From assembly GCA_018649725.1 (NCBI GenBank), contig JABIHH010000029.1, positions 1 through 64,000 of the forward strand: a DNA stretch of 64,000 bases, in the 5' to 3' direction. Shown piece by piece: positions 9,488-19,578 of this stretch. Source of the DNA: Rhodospirillaceae bacterium. Its GTDB lineage: Bacteria > Pseudomonadota > Alphaproteobacteria > Rhodospirillales > UBA2165. The notes beneath the pieces were generated by a model that saw nothing but the letters and a program-made list of their open reading frames with translations, did not search any database and had not been told where the DNA came from. Position numbers and translations under genes: made by a program. Position 1 is the stretch's first letter; every line of letters begins with the position of its first letter.

Positions 9488-9598
9488 GTGCAAAAACTCA
9501 AATCCCATTTCAAAGTTTTTCTCTTGGCCGTATTGTTCGGCGCAGTTGCCTATGGCTTTGTCCAGCTTGGCATAGTGGTGCACCGGATGTTTTTGTAA
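9488..9598 (+). CDS. Possible 36-residue single-helix membrane peptide
   Basis: A short frame starting GTG at 9488, only seven bases after the dienelactone hydrolase stop, encodes a basic N terminus (VQKLKSHFK) and one hydrophobic helix (VFLLAVLFGAVAYGFVQLG) ending VVHRMFL. The layout is typical of small inner-membrane peptides, but there is no close ribosome site other than GGAGG about 16 bases upstream, and no family is recognised. It may simply be chance. Confidence 0.3.
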   Translation: MQKLKSHFKVFLLAVLFGAVAYGFVQLGIVVHRMFL

Positions 9599-9638
9599 AT
9601 TGCTTGCCAAGCAGGGCTTTTGTCTGCCTTAAAGTCCT

Positions 9639-10538
9639 ATGGAAGCCTGGATCCTCTTCACCATTGCGGCGGCTTTTCTGCAGAATCTCCGTAACGGACT
9701 GCAAAAGTCGATCAATTCTGTGCTCTCGACAACCGGGGCGGCCTATACGCGCTTTGCTTTTGGCCTGCCTTTGGCGATCATCTATTGGTTGGTGTTGCGT
9801 TCGCTCATCAGTGATGAGCTAAATTGGAGCTGGCTGTTTTGGACCTACGCTTTTGTCGGCGGGGTCGCGCAGGTTTTGGCGATGGTTACATTATTGCTGG
9901 CCTTTGCGCTCAGAGGTTTTGCCGTCGGCACGGCTTATGCCAAGACCGAGACGTTGCAGACAGCAATTTTTACCGTGATCATTTTGGGCGAAGCCGTGTC
10001 TGGTGCAGCCCTGATCGCCATTGTTGTCAGTCTCATCGGTGTTTTTGTTTTATCGAGTGCCAAATCCAGTACCGGACTAAGGTCGATTTTATTTTCCTGG
10101 ACTGAAAAATCGGCGCTCTATGGCTTGGCTTCAGCCGCATTGCTCGCGGTCTCTGCCGTCTCTTACCGCGGCGGCGCGTTGTCGCTCGAGGGCGAGGGGG
10201 CTCTCCTGCCGGCCGCCTCAACGCTGGTCGTCGCCCTTACCATTCAAACAACAATTATGACGGTCTATTTGCTGCTCAAAGAAAAAGGCGAGCTTACCAA
10301 TGTCTGGCAAAATCGCGGCAAGGCGTCCTTGGTTGGTGTGGCGAGCATGCTCGGCAGTGTCGGCTGGTTTACCGCGATGACCCTGCAAAATGCGGCTTAT
10401 GTGCGCGCCCTTGGCCAAATCGAGCTGATCTTCACTTTTCTCACCTCGGTGCTGATTTTCCGCGAACGCATCACCAAAGCCGAACTTGGCGGCACCCTCC
10501 TGATCATTGGCGGCGTGCTGATCCTGCTCTTGGCGTAA
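9639..10538 (+). CDS. EamA/DMT family transporter
   Basis: A 299-residue inner-membrane protein with about ten hydrophobic helices arranged as two five-helix halves, as in the drug/metabolite transporter superfamily. The second half ends in the typical ALGQIELIFTFLTSVLIFRE block followed by a final helix. Such proteins export or import small metabolites; the substrate is unknown. It lies downstream of the dienelactone hydrolase in the same direction with a 40-bp gap after the tiny frame, and is convergent with the MarR gene at 10554. Confidence 0.85.
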   Translation: MEAWILFTIAAAFLQNLRNGLQKSINSVLSTTGAAYTRFAFGLPLAIIYWLVLRSLISDELNWSWLFWTYAFVGGVAQVLAMVTLLLAFALRGFAVGTAYAKTETLQTAIFTVIILGEAVSGAALIAIVVSLIGVFVLSSAKSSTGLRSILFSWTEKSALYGLASAALLAVSAVSYRGGALSLEGEGALLPAASTLVVALTIQTTIMTVYLLLKEKGELTNVWQNRGKASLVGVASMLGSVGWFTAMTLQNAAYVRALGQIELIFTFLTSVLIFRERITKAELGGTLLIIGGVLILLLA

Positions 10539-10553
10539 TTTCCGAAAATGGAA

Positions 10554-11015
10554 TTAAAGCTCTTTTGCTTGTGAGGTTAGTTTTTCGAGGAGACGGTCAA
10601 GGTCGGTGAGGTCTTGATCGCTCATGACGGACATGAGGTTTTCTTCGAAAGCGCGGCCGGCGGGGACGATTTGGTCGTAGATCGCTTGGCCCTCCGCCGT
10701 GAAGCTTAAGACCGAATTGCGCCGATCGTTATCGTCAGGCTGGCTTTTAATCAGACCCATTTCCATAAGTTTTGCGACAGCGCGACTGACCTGAACTTTA
10801 TCCATCGCGGCGTGCTCGGCGATGCTGGAGGCTGTGCAACCGGGCTCGCGACCGGTTGCAGCTATCACCCGCCATTGCGGAATGGAGATGCCAAAACGTT
10901 CGGCATAGGTCTTGGAAAAAGCCGTGCTGACGGATTTTGCCAGGACAGCAAGACGGTAGGGGATGAAGTCTTCGAGGTGGAAGCTGTCTGGCGGCGTTTG
11001 AGAATCGTCTTTCAT
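10554..11015 (-). CDS. MarR-family regulator, divergent to the homogentisate operon
   Basis: A 153-residue winged-helix protein. The DNA-reading part is visible: ISIPQWRVIAATGREPGCTA, SIAEHAAMDKVQVSRAVAKLMEMGLI and the wing QPDDNDRRNSVLSFTAEG. MarR proteins are usually repressors released by an aromatic ligand. It is transcribed away from hmgA, and the 74-bp gap holds a perfect inverted repeat (11032-11057), so control of hmgA and of itself is likely. It differs clearly from the duplicated MarR pair at 21.3 and 46.0 kb. Confidence 0.88.
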   Translation of the reverse strand: MKDDSQTPPDSFHLEDFIPYRLAVLAKSVSTAFSKTYAERFGISIPQWRVIAATGREPGCTASSIAEHAAMDKVQVSRAVAKLMEMGLIKSQPDDNDRRNSVLSFTAEGQAIYDQIVPAGRAFEENLMSVMSDQDLTDLDRLLEKLTSQAKEL

Positions 11016-11031
11016 ACGAAAATACTAATTG

Positions 11032-11057
11032 ATAATAGTTGCAAATGAAACTATTAT
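11032..11057. promoter_or_regulatory. Perfect inverted repeat, probable MarR operator for hmgA
   Basis: ATAATAGTT at 11032-11040 and its exact complement AACTATTAT at 11049-11057 are separated by eight bases. The dyad sits in the divergent gap between the MarR gene (start 11015) and hmgA (start 11090), as expected for an operator controlling both. Confidence 0.7.
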
Positions 11058-11089
11058 TTGAAAAAAGATATTAGGGAGCGAGAAAAATC

Positions 11090-12397
11090 ATGGATAGCGT
11101 TGTTTCAACGGAGCTGGTCTATCAGACCGGTTTTGGTAATGAATTTGCGACAGAAGCTTTGGCTGGCGCGTTGCCCAAGCGCGGCAATTCACCGCAAAAG
11201 GCACCGCACGGTCTTTATGCGGAACTGCTGAGCGGCACGGCTTTTACAGTACCCCGCGAGACCAATCGCCGAAGTTGGTTCTATCGCATTCGCCCCTCCG
11301 CCATGCATCAGCCTTTCGAGCAAATCGATAGTGGCCTGGTCAAGGGCGCCCCCTTTGACAATCAGCCGGTCTCGCCCAATCAAATGCGCTGGAACCCGCT
11401 GCCGATGCCGGAAGCGCCGACCGATTTTATTGACGGCCTGGTGACCATGATGGGCGGCGGCGATGCCTCGACCGGCCAAGGTCTGGCCGTTCACCTCTAC
11501 ACCGCCAACGCATCGATGACGGATCGGTTTTTCTTTAATGCTGATGGCGAGATGCTAATTGTCCCCGAACAGGGGCGGCTGACGATCCATACCGAAATGG
11601 GCGTGATCGATATTGTACCCAATGAGATCGCCGTGGTGCCGCGCGGGATTAAGTTTCGTATCGAGGTGCCGGACGGCATGTCACGCGGCTATGTCTGCGA
11701 AAACTATGGTGCCGCACTTCGCCTACCATCGCTGGGCCCGATCGGCTCGAACGGTCTCGCCAACCCGCGAGATTTTGAAACGCCAATCGCGGCTTATGAA
11801 GACCGTGAAGGCGATTTTACACTGACGTGTAAAATGGGCGGCAATCTCTGGTCGGCCAAGATCGGCCACTCGCCTTTGGATGTCGTCGCGTGGCATGGTA
11901 ATTACGCGCCTTATAAATATGATCTCGCTGATTTCAATGTCATCGGCTCGATCAGCTTTGATCACCCGGACCCGTCGATCTTTACCGTACTGACCTCGCC
12001 GTCGAATTCTGCCGGTACAGCCAATATCGATTTTGTCATCTTCCCGCCGCGTTGGATGGTGGCCGAAGATACCTACCGGCCGCCGTGGTACCACCGCAAT
12101 GTGATGAGCGAGTTTATGGGGCTTATTCATGGCCAGTATGATGGCCGCAAAGAAGGCTTCGTGCCGGGCGGCTCCAGCCTGCACAATTGCATGTCACCGC
12201 ATGGGAATGATGCCGAAGTTTATGAGACCGCCAGCACGGTCGAGCTTGCACCAACTTATATCAAGGACACCATGGCGTTTATGTTTGAGACCTGCATGGT
12301 CTACAAGCCAACTAAATTCGCCATGGAGACCGAGCTGATGCAGAAGAATTATTTTGAATGCTGGCAAGGTTTGCAGAAACATTTTCCCGGTAAATGA
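11090..12397 (+). CDS. hmgA: Homogentisate 1,2-dioxygenase
   Basis: A 435-residue cupin-fold iron dioxygenase that opens the ring of homogentisate to maleylacetoacetate in tyrosine and phenylacetate-type catabolism. Iron ligands fall at H335, E341 and H371 within [12 protein letters not shown] and MSPHG, the same numbering as the human enzyme. The N terminus [14 protein letters not shown] is also typical. GGGAGCGAG precedes ATG 11090. It is the first gene of a plus-strand operon; its stop overlaps the first possible fahA start by four bases. Confidence 0.97.
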   Translation: MDSVVSTELVYQTGFGNEFATEALAGALPKRGNSPQKAPHGLYAELLSGTAFTVPRETNRRSWFYRIRPSAMHQPFEQIDSGLVKGAPFDNQPVSPNQMRWNPLPMPEAPTDFIDGLVTMMGGGDASTGQGLAVHLYTANASMTDRFFFNADGEMLIVPEQGRLTIHTEMGVIDIVPNEIAVVPRGIKFRIEVPDGMSRGYVCENYGAALRLPSLGPIGSNGLANPRDFETPIAAYEDREGDFTLTCKMGGNLWSAKIGHSPLDVVAWHGNYAPYKYDLADFNVIGSISFDHPDPSIFTVLTSPSNSAGTANIDFVIFPPRWMVAEDTYRPPWYHRNVMSEFMGLIHGQYDGRKEGFVPGGSSLHNCMSPHGNDAEVYETASTVELAPTYIKDTMAFMFETCMVYKPTKFAMETELMQKNYFECWQGLQKHFPGK

Positions 12398-13740
12398 CAG
12401 GTATAAAAAGCATGACACTTTTAAATGAAACCCATGATCCCAATTTAAAATCATGGGTCGCGTCGGCCAATGAAGCGGGTTCAGATTTTCCGATCCAAAA
12501 CTTGCCCTTCGGCATCTTTCAACGCCACAGCAATCCAGAGGGCACCAACACGCTACCCCGCGGCTGCGTTGCCATTGGTGATCAAATCCTGGCCCTGACG
12601 CATGTTTTAGCCAAAGGCCTGTTAACCGGTAAAGCTGAGGCTGCCGCCGAAGCGGCGCTGGGATCGACGCTAAATCCTTTGATGGCGCTGGGCGCTGAAC
12701 ATTGGTCGGCTTTGCGCTCGCAATTATCAGCCCTGTTGCGTGAAGGCGGCGCTGAAGCCGAGTTGAAAGAGAGGCTTATTCCAATGTCGGAAGTCGAGAT
12801 GTGTCTGCCGGTGGATATCGGCGACTACACGGATTTCTATTCCTCTATCAACCACGCGACCAATGTCGGTAAATTGTTTCGCCCGGACAATCCATTACTG
12901 CCCAATTACAAGCATATCCCAATTGCCTATCACGGGCGCTCTTCTTCTATTCGTGTTAGCGGCACGCCGGCCAAACGTCCGATGGGCCAGTTGAAAGCAC
13001 CCGATGCAGAGCTGCCGGTTTTAACTGCCTGTAAGCGGCTTGATTATGAAACCGAGCTTGGCGTCTTTGTTGGTCCAGGCAATGAGCTGGGTGAAACCAT
13101 TCCGCTTGATGAAGCAGAGGATCATATTTTTGGCTTTTGTGTATTGAACGATTGGTCGGCCAGAGACATTCAAGCCTGGGAGTATCAGCCGCTTGGGCCG
13201 TTCCTGGCGAAGAATTTTGCCACAACAATCTCGCCCTGGATCGTCACCATGGAGGCGATGGCACCTTATCGCCAAGGCGTTTATCAGCGCCCGGCGGATG
13301 ACCCTCAGCCTTTGGCCTATTTAACATCTGATGCTCATGAAAAATCAGGTGGCCTTAATATTGTGCTGGATGTCGCCATTGCGACGGAAAAAATGCGCAG
13401 CGAGGGGCAAGCGCCGATGGTTGTCGGCACGCCAGTGTTTAAAGATATGTATTGGTCAGTCTTTCAAATGCTGACCCATCATGCATCCGGCGGCTGTAAT
13501 CTTCAGCCGGGTGACTTTTATGGCTCCGGCACAATTTCCGGCACGTCTAAGGATCAGCTTGGCAGTCTTTTAGAGGCAACAGTTGGCGGCAAAGAAACGC
13601 TCGAGTTTCCAAATGGCGAAACCCGTACTTTCTTAGAAGATGGTGATGAGGTTGTGATGCGCGCTTGGTGCGAACAAGACGGTGCGGCCAGAATTGGTTT
13701 TGGCGAATGCCGGTCGGTTATTTTGCCGGCTTCGGGATAA
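12394..13740 (+). CDS. fahA: Fumarylacetoacetase
   Basis: A 448-residue enzyme that splits fumarylacetoacetate to fumarate and acetoacetate, the last step of the homogentisate pathway. Metal and active-site blocks are visible: [40 protein letters not shown] with the two metal-binding glutamates, and [19 protein letters not shown]. An ATG at 12394 overlaps the hmgA stop, while the ATG at 12412 (MTLLNETHD) also fits; the overlap favours the first. No maleylacetoacetate isomerase gene lies in the operon. Confidence 0.96.
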   Translation: MTGIKSMTLLNETHDPNLKSWVASANEAGSDFPIQNLPFGIFQRHSNPEGTNTLPRGCVAIGDQILALTHVLAKGLLTGKAEAAAEAALGSTLNPLMALGAEHWSALRSQLSALLREGGAEAELKERLIPMSEVEMCLPVDIGDYTDFYSSINHATNVGKLFRPDNPLLPNYKHIPIAYHGRSSSIRVSGTPAKRPMGQLKAPDAELPVLTACKRLDYETELGVFVGPGNELGETIPLDEAEDHIFGFCVLNDWSARDIQAWEYQPLGPFLAKNFATTISPWIVTMEAMAPYRQGVYQRPADDPQPLAYLTSDAHEKSGGLNIVLDVAIATEKMRSEGQAPMVVGTPVFKDMYWSVFQMLTHHASGGCNLQPGDFYGSGTISGTSKDQLGSLLEATVGGKETLEFPNGETRTFLEDGDEVVMRAWCEQDGAARIGFGECRSVILPASG

Positions 13741-13749
13741 TTTCTGGCG

Positions 13750-16716
13750 ATGAAGTTTTCTCTCATCTTGCTGGGGCTAAGTTGGTTGCTCAAACTCACC
13801 GCCTGGCGTCATGCATCTTTTCGGGCGCGGCTGAAAGAGAAAGACCTTGTCGCGCAAATTAAGATCGCCGATGACAGTCGAGGTCGGTATTTTATTTTTA
13901 AAGGTGGCAAGCTGAGCTCAATGGCAGGGGTCCATTCCAATCCCGATGTTTGTCTGGCCTTTAAAGATGTAGATATAGCCGTGAGCCTCTTGATCCCGCC
14001 GGTCGACTACCAGCAGCAGATCGATGCCCAGAAAGAGTTTAATCTCACCATGACCGGCGATGATGCCGATGCTTATTGGTTCGCTCAGACCATCATGCGG
14101 ACCCAGACCATCGATTGGAAATTTGGCATAACCTTGCCGGACGGCTCCAAGCGTCTCACCAGCAACACCAATGGCGGGCCGATCCAGGTCTATGTCAAAG
14201 ACGATAAGATCGTCCGCATCACGCCGATTGAATTTGATGACAGTGATCCCGGCACCTGGACGGTCAAAGCGCGTGGCAAGTCGTTTACGCCGCCGCGTCA
14301 AACCTCGCTCTCGCCGCATGGCCAAAACTGGAAATCGATGGTCTATTCGCCGGACCGCATTTTGCAGCCGATGAAGCGGGTGGATTTTGACCCGGACGGG
14401 GAGCGCAATCCGCAAAACCGGGGCAAATCTGGCTATGAGCCGATCAGCTGGGACGAAGCTTTGGATATTGTCGCCGGCGAGATCCAGCGGGTGAAGCGGG
14501 ATTATGGGCCGGGCGCGATGGCCTCAAGCCATGGCTCGCATCACACCTTTGGCAATGTCGGCTATTACTTGAGCGCCAATTTCAGATTTATGAATTTGGT
14601 CGGCCATACCGAGGTGCATCATAATCCGGATAGCTGGGAAGGCTGGTATTGGGGCGGGCTGCATCATTGGGGGCATTCGCTCCGGGTCGGTATGTCGGAG
14701 AATTATGGCACGGTCGAAGATCTCATGAAGCATTGTGAGATGATTGTCTTTTGGTCAAGCAATCCTGAAGCCACCAGCGGCAATTACGGTTCCCACGAAG
14801 GCTCGATTCGGAGGCAATGGCTGAAAGAGTTGGATGTCGAGTTCGTCCACATCGATCCCTTCTACAATGACACAGCCCAGATGATGGGCGGCAAGTGGCT
14901 GGCCCCCAAACCGCAGACCGATCCGGCGCTGGCCTTGGCGATTGCCTATGTCTGGATGACCGAAGATCTCTATGACAAAGACTATGTCGCCAAGCGCACC
15001 GAGGGTTTCGATAAATGGCAGGCTTATGTGTTGGGCGACGAGGACGGTGTGCCCAAAACACCGGAGTGGCAGGCGGGCGAGACAGGTATTGCGGCGAAAG
15101 AAGTACGTGCCTTGGCCCGGGCTTGGGGCAATAAGAAAGTCTATTTGTCAGCAGGCGGTGCAGGTAATGGCTACGGCGGGGCGTGCCGTAATGCGACCGG
15201 TATTCAGTGGTCGCGCATGATGATTTGCTTGATGGCAATGCAAGGCATCGGCAAGCCGGGCGTCAATCTCGGCAATATGCAGCGCGCCACACCGCTTGAT
15301 CTGCATTTCTATTTTCCGGGCTATGCCGATGGCGGTATCTCGGGCGACCTCACCGGCACGGCGTTGGCAGTGGCACTCTATCAGCGCATGCCGCAATTGC
15401 CGACGATCAATACGACGACCCAGAAAATCCCCCGGCTCCATTTGCCCGAAGCGATTAAAGGCGAGACCGTCGAAGGTTATGCCTGGGATGGTAAATCGAT
15501 CGAGGGGCAGTTCAACAAGATTGTCTATCCAAAGCAGGGCCAAGCACCGGTCAAGATGCTCTATAAATATGGCTCGTCGATGTTCGGCACAATGAGTGAT
15601 ACCAATCGCTACGTTAAAATGTATGGCTCAGAGAATTTGGAGTTCGTCGTCAATCAGTCGATCTGGATGGAGGGCGACACTTCATTTGCTGATATTATTT
15701 TGCCCGCCTGCACCCATCTGGAACGCACCGACATCAGTGAATGGGCCGGCATCGGCGGCTATACCCATCATGGCCAGAACCAGCTCAATCACCGGGTCAT
15801 TACCTTCCAGCACAAATGTATCGAACCTTTGGGCCAGTCTAAATCGGACTATCAGATTTTCCTTGAGATCGCCCAGCGCCTAGGGCTGGGCTTGTTGTTC
15901 TCGGAAGGTATGAGCGAGCTCGATTGGGCGAAGCGCCAGTTTGAAGCATCTGATTTGCCGAAGCATATTTCGTGGAAAAAGTTCATCAAGAAAGGCTATT
16001 TCGTTGTGCCGCCCTTAAAAGAAGAGCTCCGCCCACCGGTTTCGTTCCGCTGGTTTGCGGAGGGGCGCAAAAAGGATGTGCCGGAACCGCATCCTTTGCC
16101 GGCCGATTACACGGAAGAGTTTTTGAAAGGGCTGCAAACCCAATCGGGCAAGATCGAGTTCGATTGCAACTCGCTCAAACGCTTTGATGCCGATGACCCT
16201 GAACGCCCAACCATCCCGAAATATGAGCCGTCCTGGGAAGGGCCAGCTGATGATGCTAGGTTTGAAAAATACCCGCTTTTGATGATGACGCCCCATGCGC
16301 GCTACAGCTATCACAGTCAGGGTGACGGTAAGGATAGTTTTTTAAACGACATTATTGATCACCGGGTTGAGATCGAGGGGCGTTATTATTGGACGCTGCG
16401 TATGAACGATAAGGATGCGGCGGACCGAGGCATCAAAAAGTTTGATCTAATAAAAGCACATAATGAGCGGGGCGCGGTTGTCTGTGCGGCTTTTCCGACC
16501 AGCCGCCTGGCCTCGGGTGTGTTGCATGGCTACGAGTCTTGCGCGATTTATGATCCAATGGGCGAGCCGGGTAACTCAGTTGATCGCGGCGGCTGTCTCA
16601 ATCAATTGACGCCCAAACGCATGCAGATCAAGCAATCTCATTCCATGGCAACGTCTTCGGCTTTGGTCGAAGTTGAGTTGTGGGATGGCGGGTCAGAATT
16701 GGCGGCAGCGGAATAA
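13750..16716 (+). CDS. SCP2-like domain fused to a pyrogallol transhydroxylase-like molybdopterin enzyme
   Basis: A 988-residue protein. After a hydrophobic N-terminal segment (residues 3-16), residues about 22-125 resemble an SCP2/sterol-carrier domain. From about residue 140 it matches, as I recall the family, the large subunit of pyrogallol-phloroglucinol transhydroxylase over its full length: [20 protein letters not shown]-like [35 protein letters not shown] and [19 protein letters not shown]. The catalytic His and Asp and the Ser ligand of Mo are kept with the same spacing (H264, D294, S295); the catalytic Tyr is probably Y521 or Y525. No cysteine cluster for an Fe-S centre is present and the electron-transfer small subunit is not encoded nearby. 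It lies 9 bp after fahA and 11 bp before the P450. A polyphenol hydroxyl-transfer role is inferred. Confidence 0.8.
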   Translation: MKFSLILLGLSWLLKLTAWRHASFRARLKEKDLVAQIKIADDSRGRYFIFKGGKLSSMAGVHSNPDVCLAFKDVDIAVSLLIPPVDYQQQIDAQKEFNLTMTGDDADAYWFAQTIMRTQTIDWKFGITLPDGSKRLTSNTNGGPIQVYVKDDKIVRITPIEFDDSDPGTWTVKARGKSFTPPRQTSLSPHGQNWKSMVYSPDRILQPMKRVDFDPDGERNPQNRGKSGYEPISWDEALDIVAGEIQRVKRDYGPGAMASSHGSHHTFGNVGYYLSANFRFMNLVGHTEVHHNPDSWEGWYWGGLHHWGHSLRVGMSENYGTVEDLMKHCEMIVFWSSNPEATSGNYGSHEGSIRRQWLKELDVEFVHIDPFYNDTAQMMGGKWLAPKPQTDPALALAIAYVWMTEDLYDKDYVAKRTEGFDKWQAYVLGDEDGVPKTPEWQAGETGIAAKEVRALARAWGNKKVYLSAGGAGNGYGGACRNATGIQWSRMMICLMAMQGIGKPGVNLGNMQRATPLDLHFYFPGYADGGISGDLTGTALAVALYQRMPQLPTINTTTQKIPRLHLPEAIKGETVEGYAWDGKSIEGQFNKIVYPKQGQAPVKMLYKYGSSMFGTMSDTNRYVKMYGSENLEFVVNQSIWMEGDTSFADIILPACTHLERTDISEWAGIGGYTHHGQNQLNHRVITFQHKCIEPLGQSKSDYQIFLEIAQRLGLGLLFSEGMSELDWAKRQFEASDLPKHISWKKFIKKGYFVVPPLKEELRPPVSFRWFAEGRKKDVPEPHPLPADYTEEFLKGLQTQSGKIEFDCNSLKRFDADDPERPTIPKYEPSWEGPADDARFEKYPLLMMTPHARYSYHSQGDGKDSFLNDIIDHRVEIEGRYYWTLRMNDKDAADRGIKKFDLIKAHNERGAVVCAAFPTSRLASGVLHGYESCAIYDPMGEPGNSVDRGGCLNQLTPKRMQIKQSHSMATSSALVEVELWDGGSELAAAE

Positions 16717-16727
16717 GGGAGAGTGAA

Positions 16728-17954
16728 ATGAGTGACAAACAAGCAGCCTTGGATTTTGATATCAAGAAAATCGATCAGGATTTTCTCGATAATCCTTTTC
16801 CAGTTTATAAAGCTATGCGCGAAAATGACCCGGTGCACCTGAATCCCGACGGCTCTTATTTTTTGACACGTTATGAAGATGTGGTCTTGTCGCTCCGCCA
16901 TCCCGGCATGAGTTCGGATAAGAAAGTTGACTTTAAGCCAAAGTTTGGCGATGGCCCGCTTTATGTCCACCACACGTCGAGCTTGGTTTTTAATGATCCG
17001 CCAGTGCATACCCGGGTGCGGAAATTGTTATCGGAAGCCTTCACGCCCCGAAAACTCGCCGAGTTGGAGCCGGTCATTGAAGGGATCATCGACCGTCTGC
17101 TGGACCGCTTGGCCGGACAGGGGGAGTTTGATGTTGTTAGCGATTATGCGCTGGCCCTGCCGACCGAGATTATTGCCGATATGTTGGGTGTGCCGGAGGA
17201 GCATCGCCACAAGCTGCACAATTACTCCAATCTGATTTTAGGGGCGCTTGATCCGGTGGTCCCGCCGGAGAAAATCGCGGAAGGTCATGCCGCCGTTGAG
17301 GAATTTGGCGCGCTACTGGAAGAGCTGATCGCTGATCGCCGTAAAACACCAAAGGGCGGCGAGATGGGCGAAGTGTTGGCGGCGTTAATTTTTGGTGAGG
17401 TCGATGGCGAAAAACTAACGCCCGTCGAGCTGGTGCAGAACTGTATTTTCCTTTTGAATGCGGGGCATGAAACAACCGCCAATCTCGTCGGCAATGGCAT
17501 TAGTATTTTACTCGACGCGCCGGATCAAATGCAGCGTTTGCGGGGTGACCCGAGCTTGATCAAAACAGCCGTCGAAGAGTTTCTGCGCTATCAAAGTCCG
17601 TTGCAAATCGGTAACCGCAAAGCCACGGAAGATGTTGAGTTCGGTCCTGAAGGCAGCAAAGTTGTCATTCCGGCGGGCTCATTTATTCACACCTCCATTG
17701 GCGCGGCCAACCGCGACCCGGAAACTTTTGAAAACCCTGAAGCGGTCGATATAGGTCGACGCCCCAATCCGCAAATCGCTTTTGGTATGGGCAAGCATAT
17801 CTGCATGGGTAATACGCTGGGCCGCATCGAAGGTCATGTCGCGGTCGGCAAATTCGTTGAGCGTTTCCCAAATCTGCGTGCCGCTGGTGAAAAGCGTTTC
17901 CACGGTCGGGCGCGCTTTCGCGGGCTTGATGTCTTGCCGGTGGCTGTCTCATAA
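16728..17954 (+). CDS. Cytochrome P450
   Basis: A 408-residue soluble bacterial P450. Heme block AFGMGKHICMG with the thiolate ligand C359; I-helix oxygen-activation motif AGHETT at 245-250; K-helix ExxR in EEFLRYQ (E284, R287). The start at 16728 is chosen because AAGGGAGAGTGAA precedes it, while an upstream in-frame ATG (16680) lies inside the molybdenum enzyme gene. It needs electrons from a ferredoxin and reductase, not found here. Being fourth in the hmgA operon, it may hydroxylate an aromatic or prenyl-type substrate that feeds the ring-cleavage route; this is inference. Confidence 0.93.
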   Translation: MSDKQAALDFDIKKIDQDFLDNPFPVYKAMRENDPVHLNPDGSYFLTRYEDVVLSLRHPGMSSDKKVDFKPKFGDGPLYVHHTSSLVFNDPPVHTRVRKLLSEAFTPRKLAELEPVIEGIIDRLLDRLAGQGEFDVVSDYALALPTEIIADMLGVPEEHRHKLHNYSNLILGALDPVVPPEKIAEGHAAVEEFGALLEELIADRRKTPKGGEMGEVLAALIFGEVDGEKLTPVELVQNCIFLLNAGHETTANLVGNGISILLDAPDQMQRLRGDPSLIKTAVEEFLRYQSPLQIGNRKATEDVEFGPEGSKVVIPAGSFIHTSIGAANRDPETFENPEAVDIGRRPNPQIAFGMGKHICMGNTLGRIEGHVAVGKFVERFPNLRAAGEKRFHGRARFRGLDVLPVAVS

Positions 17955-17969
17955 GCTATTGCCCTGCGA

Positions 17970-18713
17970 ATGACTGAATTAATTTCTGACATACTGACGC
18001 TTCATTTTCTTTATGCCCTTGGCATCGTTTTTTTAGGCGGGCTGATGCATGGTTATACCGGTTGGGGCGGCGGCATGGTTATGATGCCACTGATGACACT
18101 GCTATTTCCACCAGTAGAGTCTTTGGGCCTAATTTGTGTCGGCGGCATATTGTTGACGGCTCAAATGTATCCGGCCGCGTTGAGAATTGTGAATTGGCGC
18201 GAGATGCGGCCGCTTTATATTACTCTTCTTATCATGACCCCTATGGGGGGTGTGCTGTTGCTTTATCTGGACCCAGGCCTGGTGCGCCGGATTATTGGCA
18301 TTGCCGTTGTCGTCGCCGCAATTTTAATCATGAGTGGGTGGCAGTATCGTGGCAGACGTGGCGCCTCGGCTGCTGCTGCTTTTGGCTCTGCTGCCGGCTT
18401 GGCAAATGGATTTGCCGGCGTCGGGGGGCCACCTTTTGTGATTTATGTTCTGTCCCATCCGGACGGACCCGGAGTACAGCGTGCCAATATCGTCATTGGA
18501 GCTGGATTACAGATTATGTTGATCACCCTCACCCTCACCGTTACGGGTGCGATTGGTTGGGAAATTTTGGTGAAGGGTGTTATTCTGGCGCCGCCCCAGC
18601 TTATTGCTGGAATGATCGGCGGTAAAATTTTTGCCTTAGCGCCTCAAGAACATTTTAGAAAATTTACTTTGGCCGCGATCGTCGTGCTTGGTGCGTCGGT
18701 GGCACTTCTCTAG
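17970..18713 (+). CDS. TauE/SafE (TSUP) family membrane transporter
   Basis: A 247-residue inner-membrane protein with about seven to eight helices in two similar halves. The opening GGLMHGYTGWGGGMVMMPL and the second-half ANGFAGVGGPPFVIYVL are the paired glycine-rich signatures of the sulfite-exporter TauE/SafE family. Members carry sulfonates, sulfite or organic acids across the membrane. It starts 15 bp after the P450 stop and closes the hmgA operon, so a carboxylate or aromatic acid linked to that pathway is as likely as a sulfur compound. Confidence 0.85.
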   Translation: MTELISDILTLHFLYALGIVFLGGLMHGYTGWGGGMVMMPLMTLLFPPVESLGLICVGGILLTAQMYPAALRIVNWREMRPLYITLLIMTPMGGVLLLYLDPGLVRRIIGIAVVVAAILIMSGWQYRGRRGASAAAAFGSAAGLANGFAGVGGPPFVIYVLSHPDGPGVQRANIVIGAGLQIMLITLTLTVTGAIGWEILVKGVILAPPQLIAGMIGGKIFALAPQEHFRKFTLAAIVVLGASVALL

Positions 18714-18719
18714 CCCGCC

Positions 18720-19526
18720 TTAGTCAAAAAATGCGAGGGTTCTAATCTCGATACTTTCGCGCGGCGGGGCTCCTTCGGGTGTTGTTGGATCATCAAATGA
18801 TGTGTGTGCCGTCATGCGGGCGCGGCCGTCTTTGGCAGAATCCCACACTTTAAAGACGATCGCCTCATCGCGTTTCATCTCCGGATAATAAAACCATTCA
18901 TGATTATCATTGTGCTTAATCTGATAGGTTTGGCCAACGCGGTCAGGATAGCGGCGCTCGGCAATGATTAAGTCACTTTCCGGCAAAGACCGTGCATCAC
19001 AAAAAGCCAGCGGGTTGGTTTGTAGAACATCTTGAATGGGCCGCCAGACCTGCACAACAGCGCAGCGCTTTTTCAAAAGCTCTTCCGCCTCGTCAGGCAG
19101 CACATCACGAATTCGCTGCGGGCCAGACCATTCGGTATAATCGTTATGAACACGTAACACAGGTTCCCGCAAAAGCTTTTCCGCGCGTTTGTCGTCATTA
19201 CCGGTGCGGATGGTGTGATCAAAAATGACCACCCGGGAAGCACCGGTGTGCTTTTTAACGAGGGCTTCCATCTCCGGATAATAGACCGATTGCAGCTCTT
19301 CGCTGTCCAGGAAATCCTGCATTGCGGTCTTGTGCTCGACCAATTCAAAGCCGCTCACTTCGATATTTATCGGCTTGTCCCAGCTGCGTCCATCATGGAT
19401 CGGCATGACGTGGCGATCATAGTTGCCGCTATAGGTTGGCATTTTGGTCACCGCATCCTTGGTCTCATTGACCGGCATGGTGCCATCATCCACACAATAG
19501 GTGAGCTCTGCTTCCACTTGGTTCAT
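18720..19526 (-). CDS. CmcJ/NvfI family oxidoreductase
   Basis: A 268-residue protein of the CmcJ/NvfI family, related to the Fe(II)/2-oxoglutarate-type fold. Typical blocks are RVHNDYT, AVVQVWRPI, FYYPEMKRDEAIVFKVWDS and HTSFDDP followed by RESIEIRTLAFFD at the C terminus. Members act in cephamycin C-7 methoxylation and in fungal meroterpenoid biosynthesis; bacterial homologues are mostly uncharacterised. AAGGACAGCAAG precedes the ATG. It lies 52 bp after the acyl-CoA ligase gene in the same direction and probably forms a two-gene operon with it. Confidence 0.8.
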   Translation of the reverse strand: MNQVEAELTYCVDDGTMPVNETKDAVTKMPTYSGNYDRHVMPIHDGRSWDKPINIEVSGFELVEHKTAMQDFLDSEELQSVYYPEMEALVKKHTGASRVVIFDHTIRTGNDDKRAEKLLREPVLRVHNDYTEWSGPQRIRDVLPDEAEELLKKRCAVVQVWRPIQDVLQTNPLAFCDARSLPESDLIIAERRYPDRVGQTYQIKHNDNHEWFYYPEMKRDEAIVFKVWDSAKDGRARMTAHTSFDDPTTPEGAPPRESIEIRTLAFFD

Positions 19527-19578
19527 CTTGCTGTCCTTAGTTCTGGTAGACTATGCCCTACATTTAGGGCGCGTGGGG

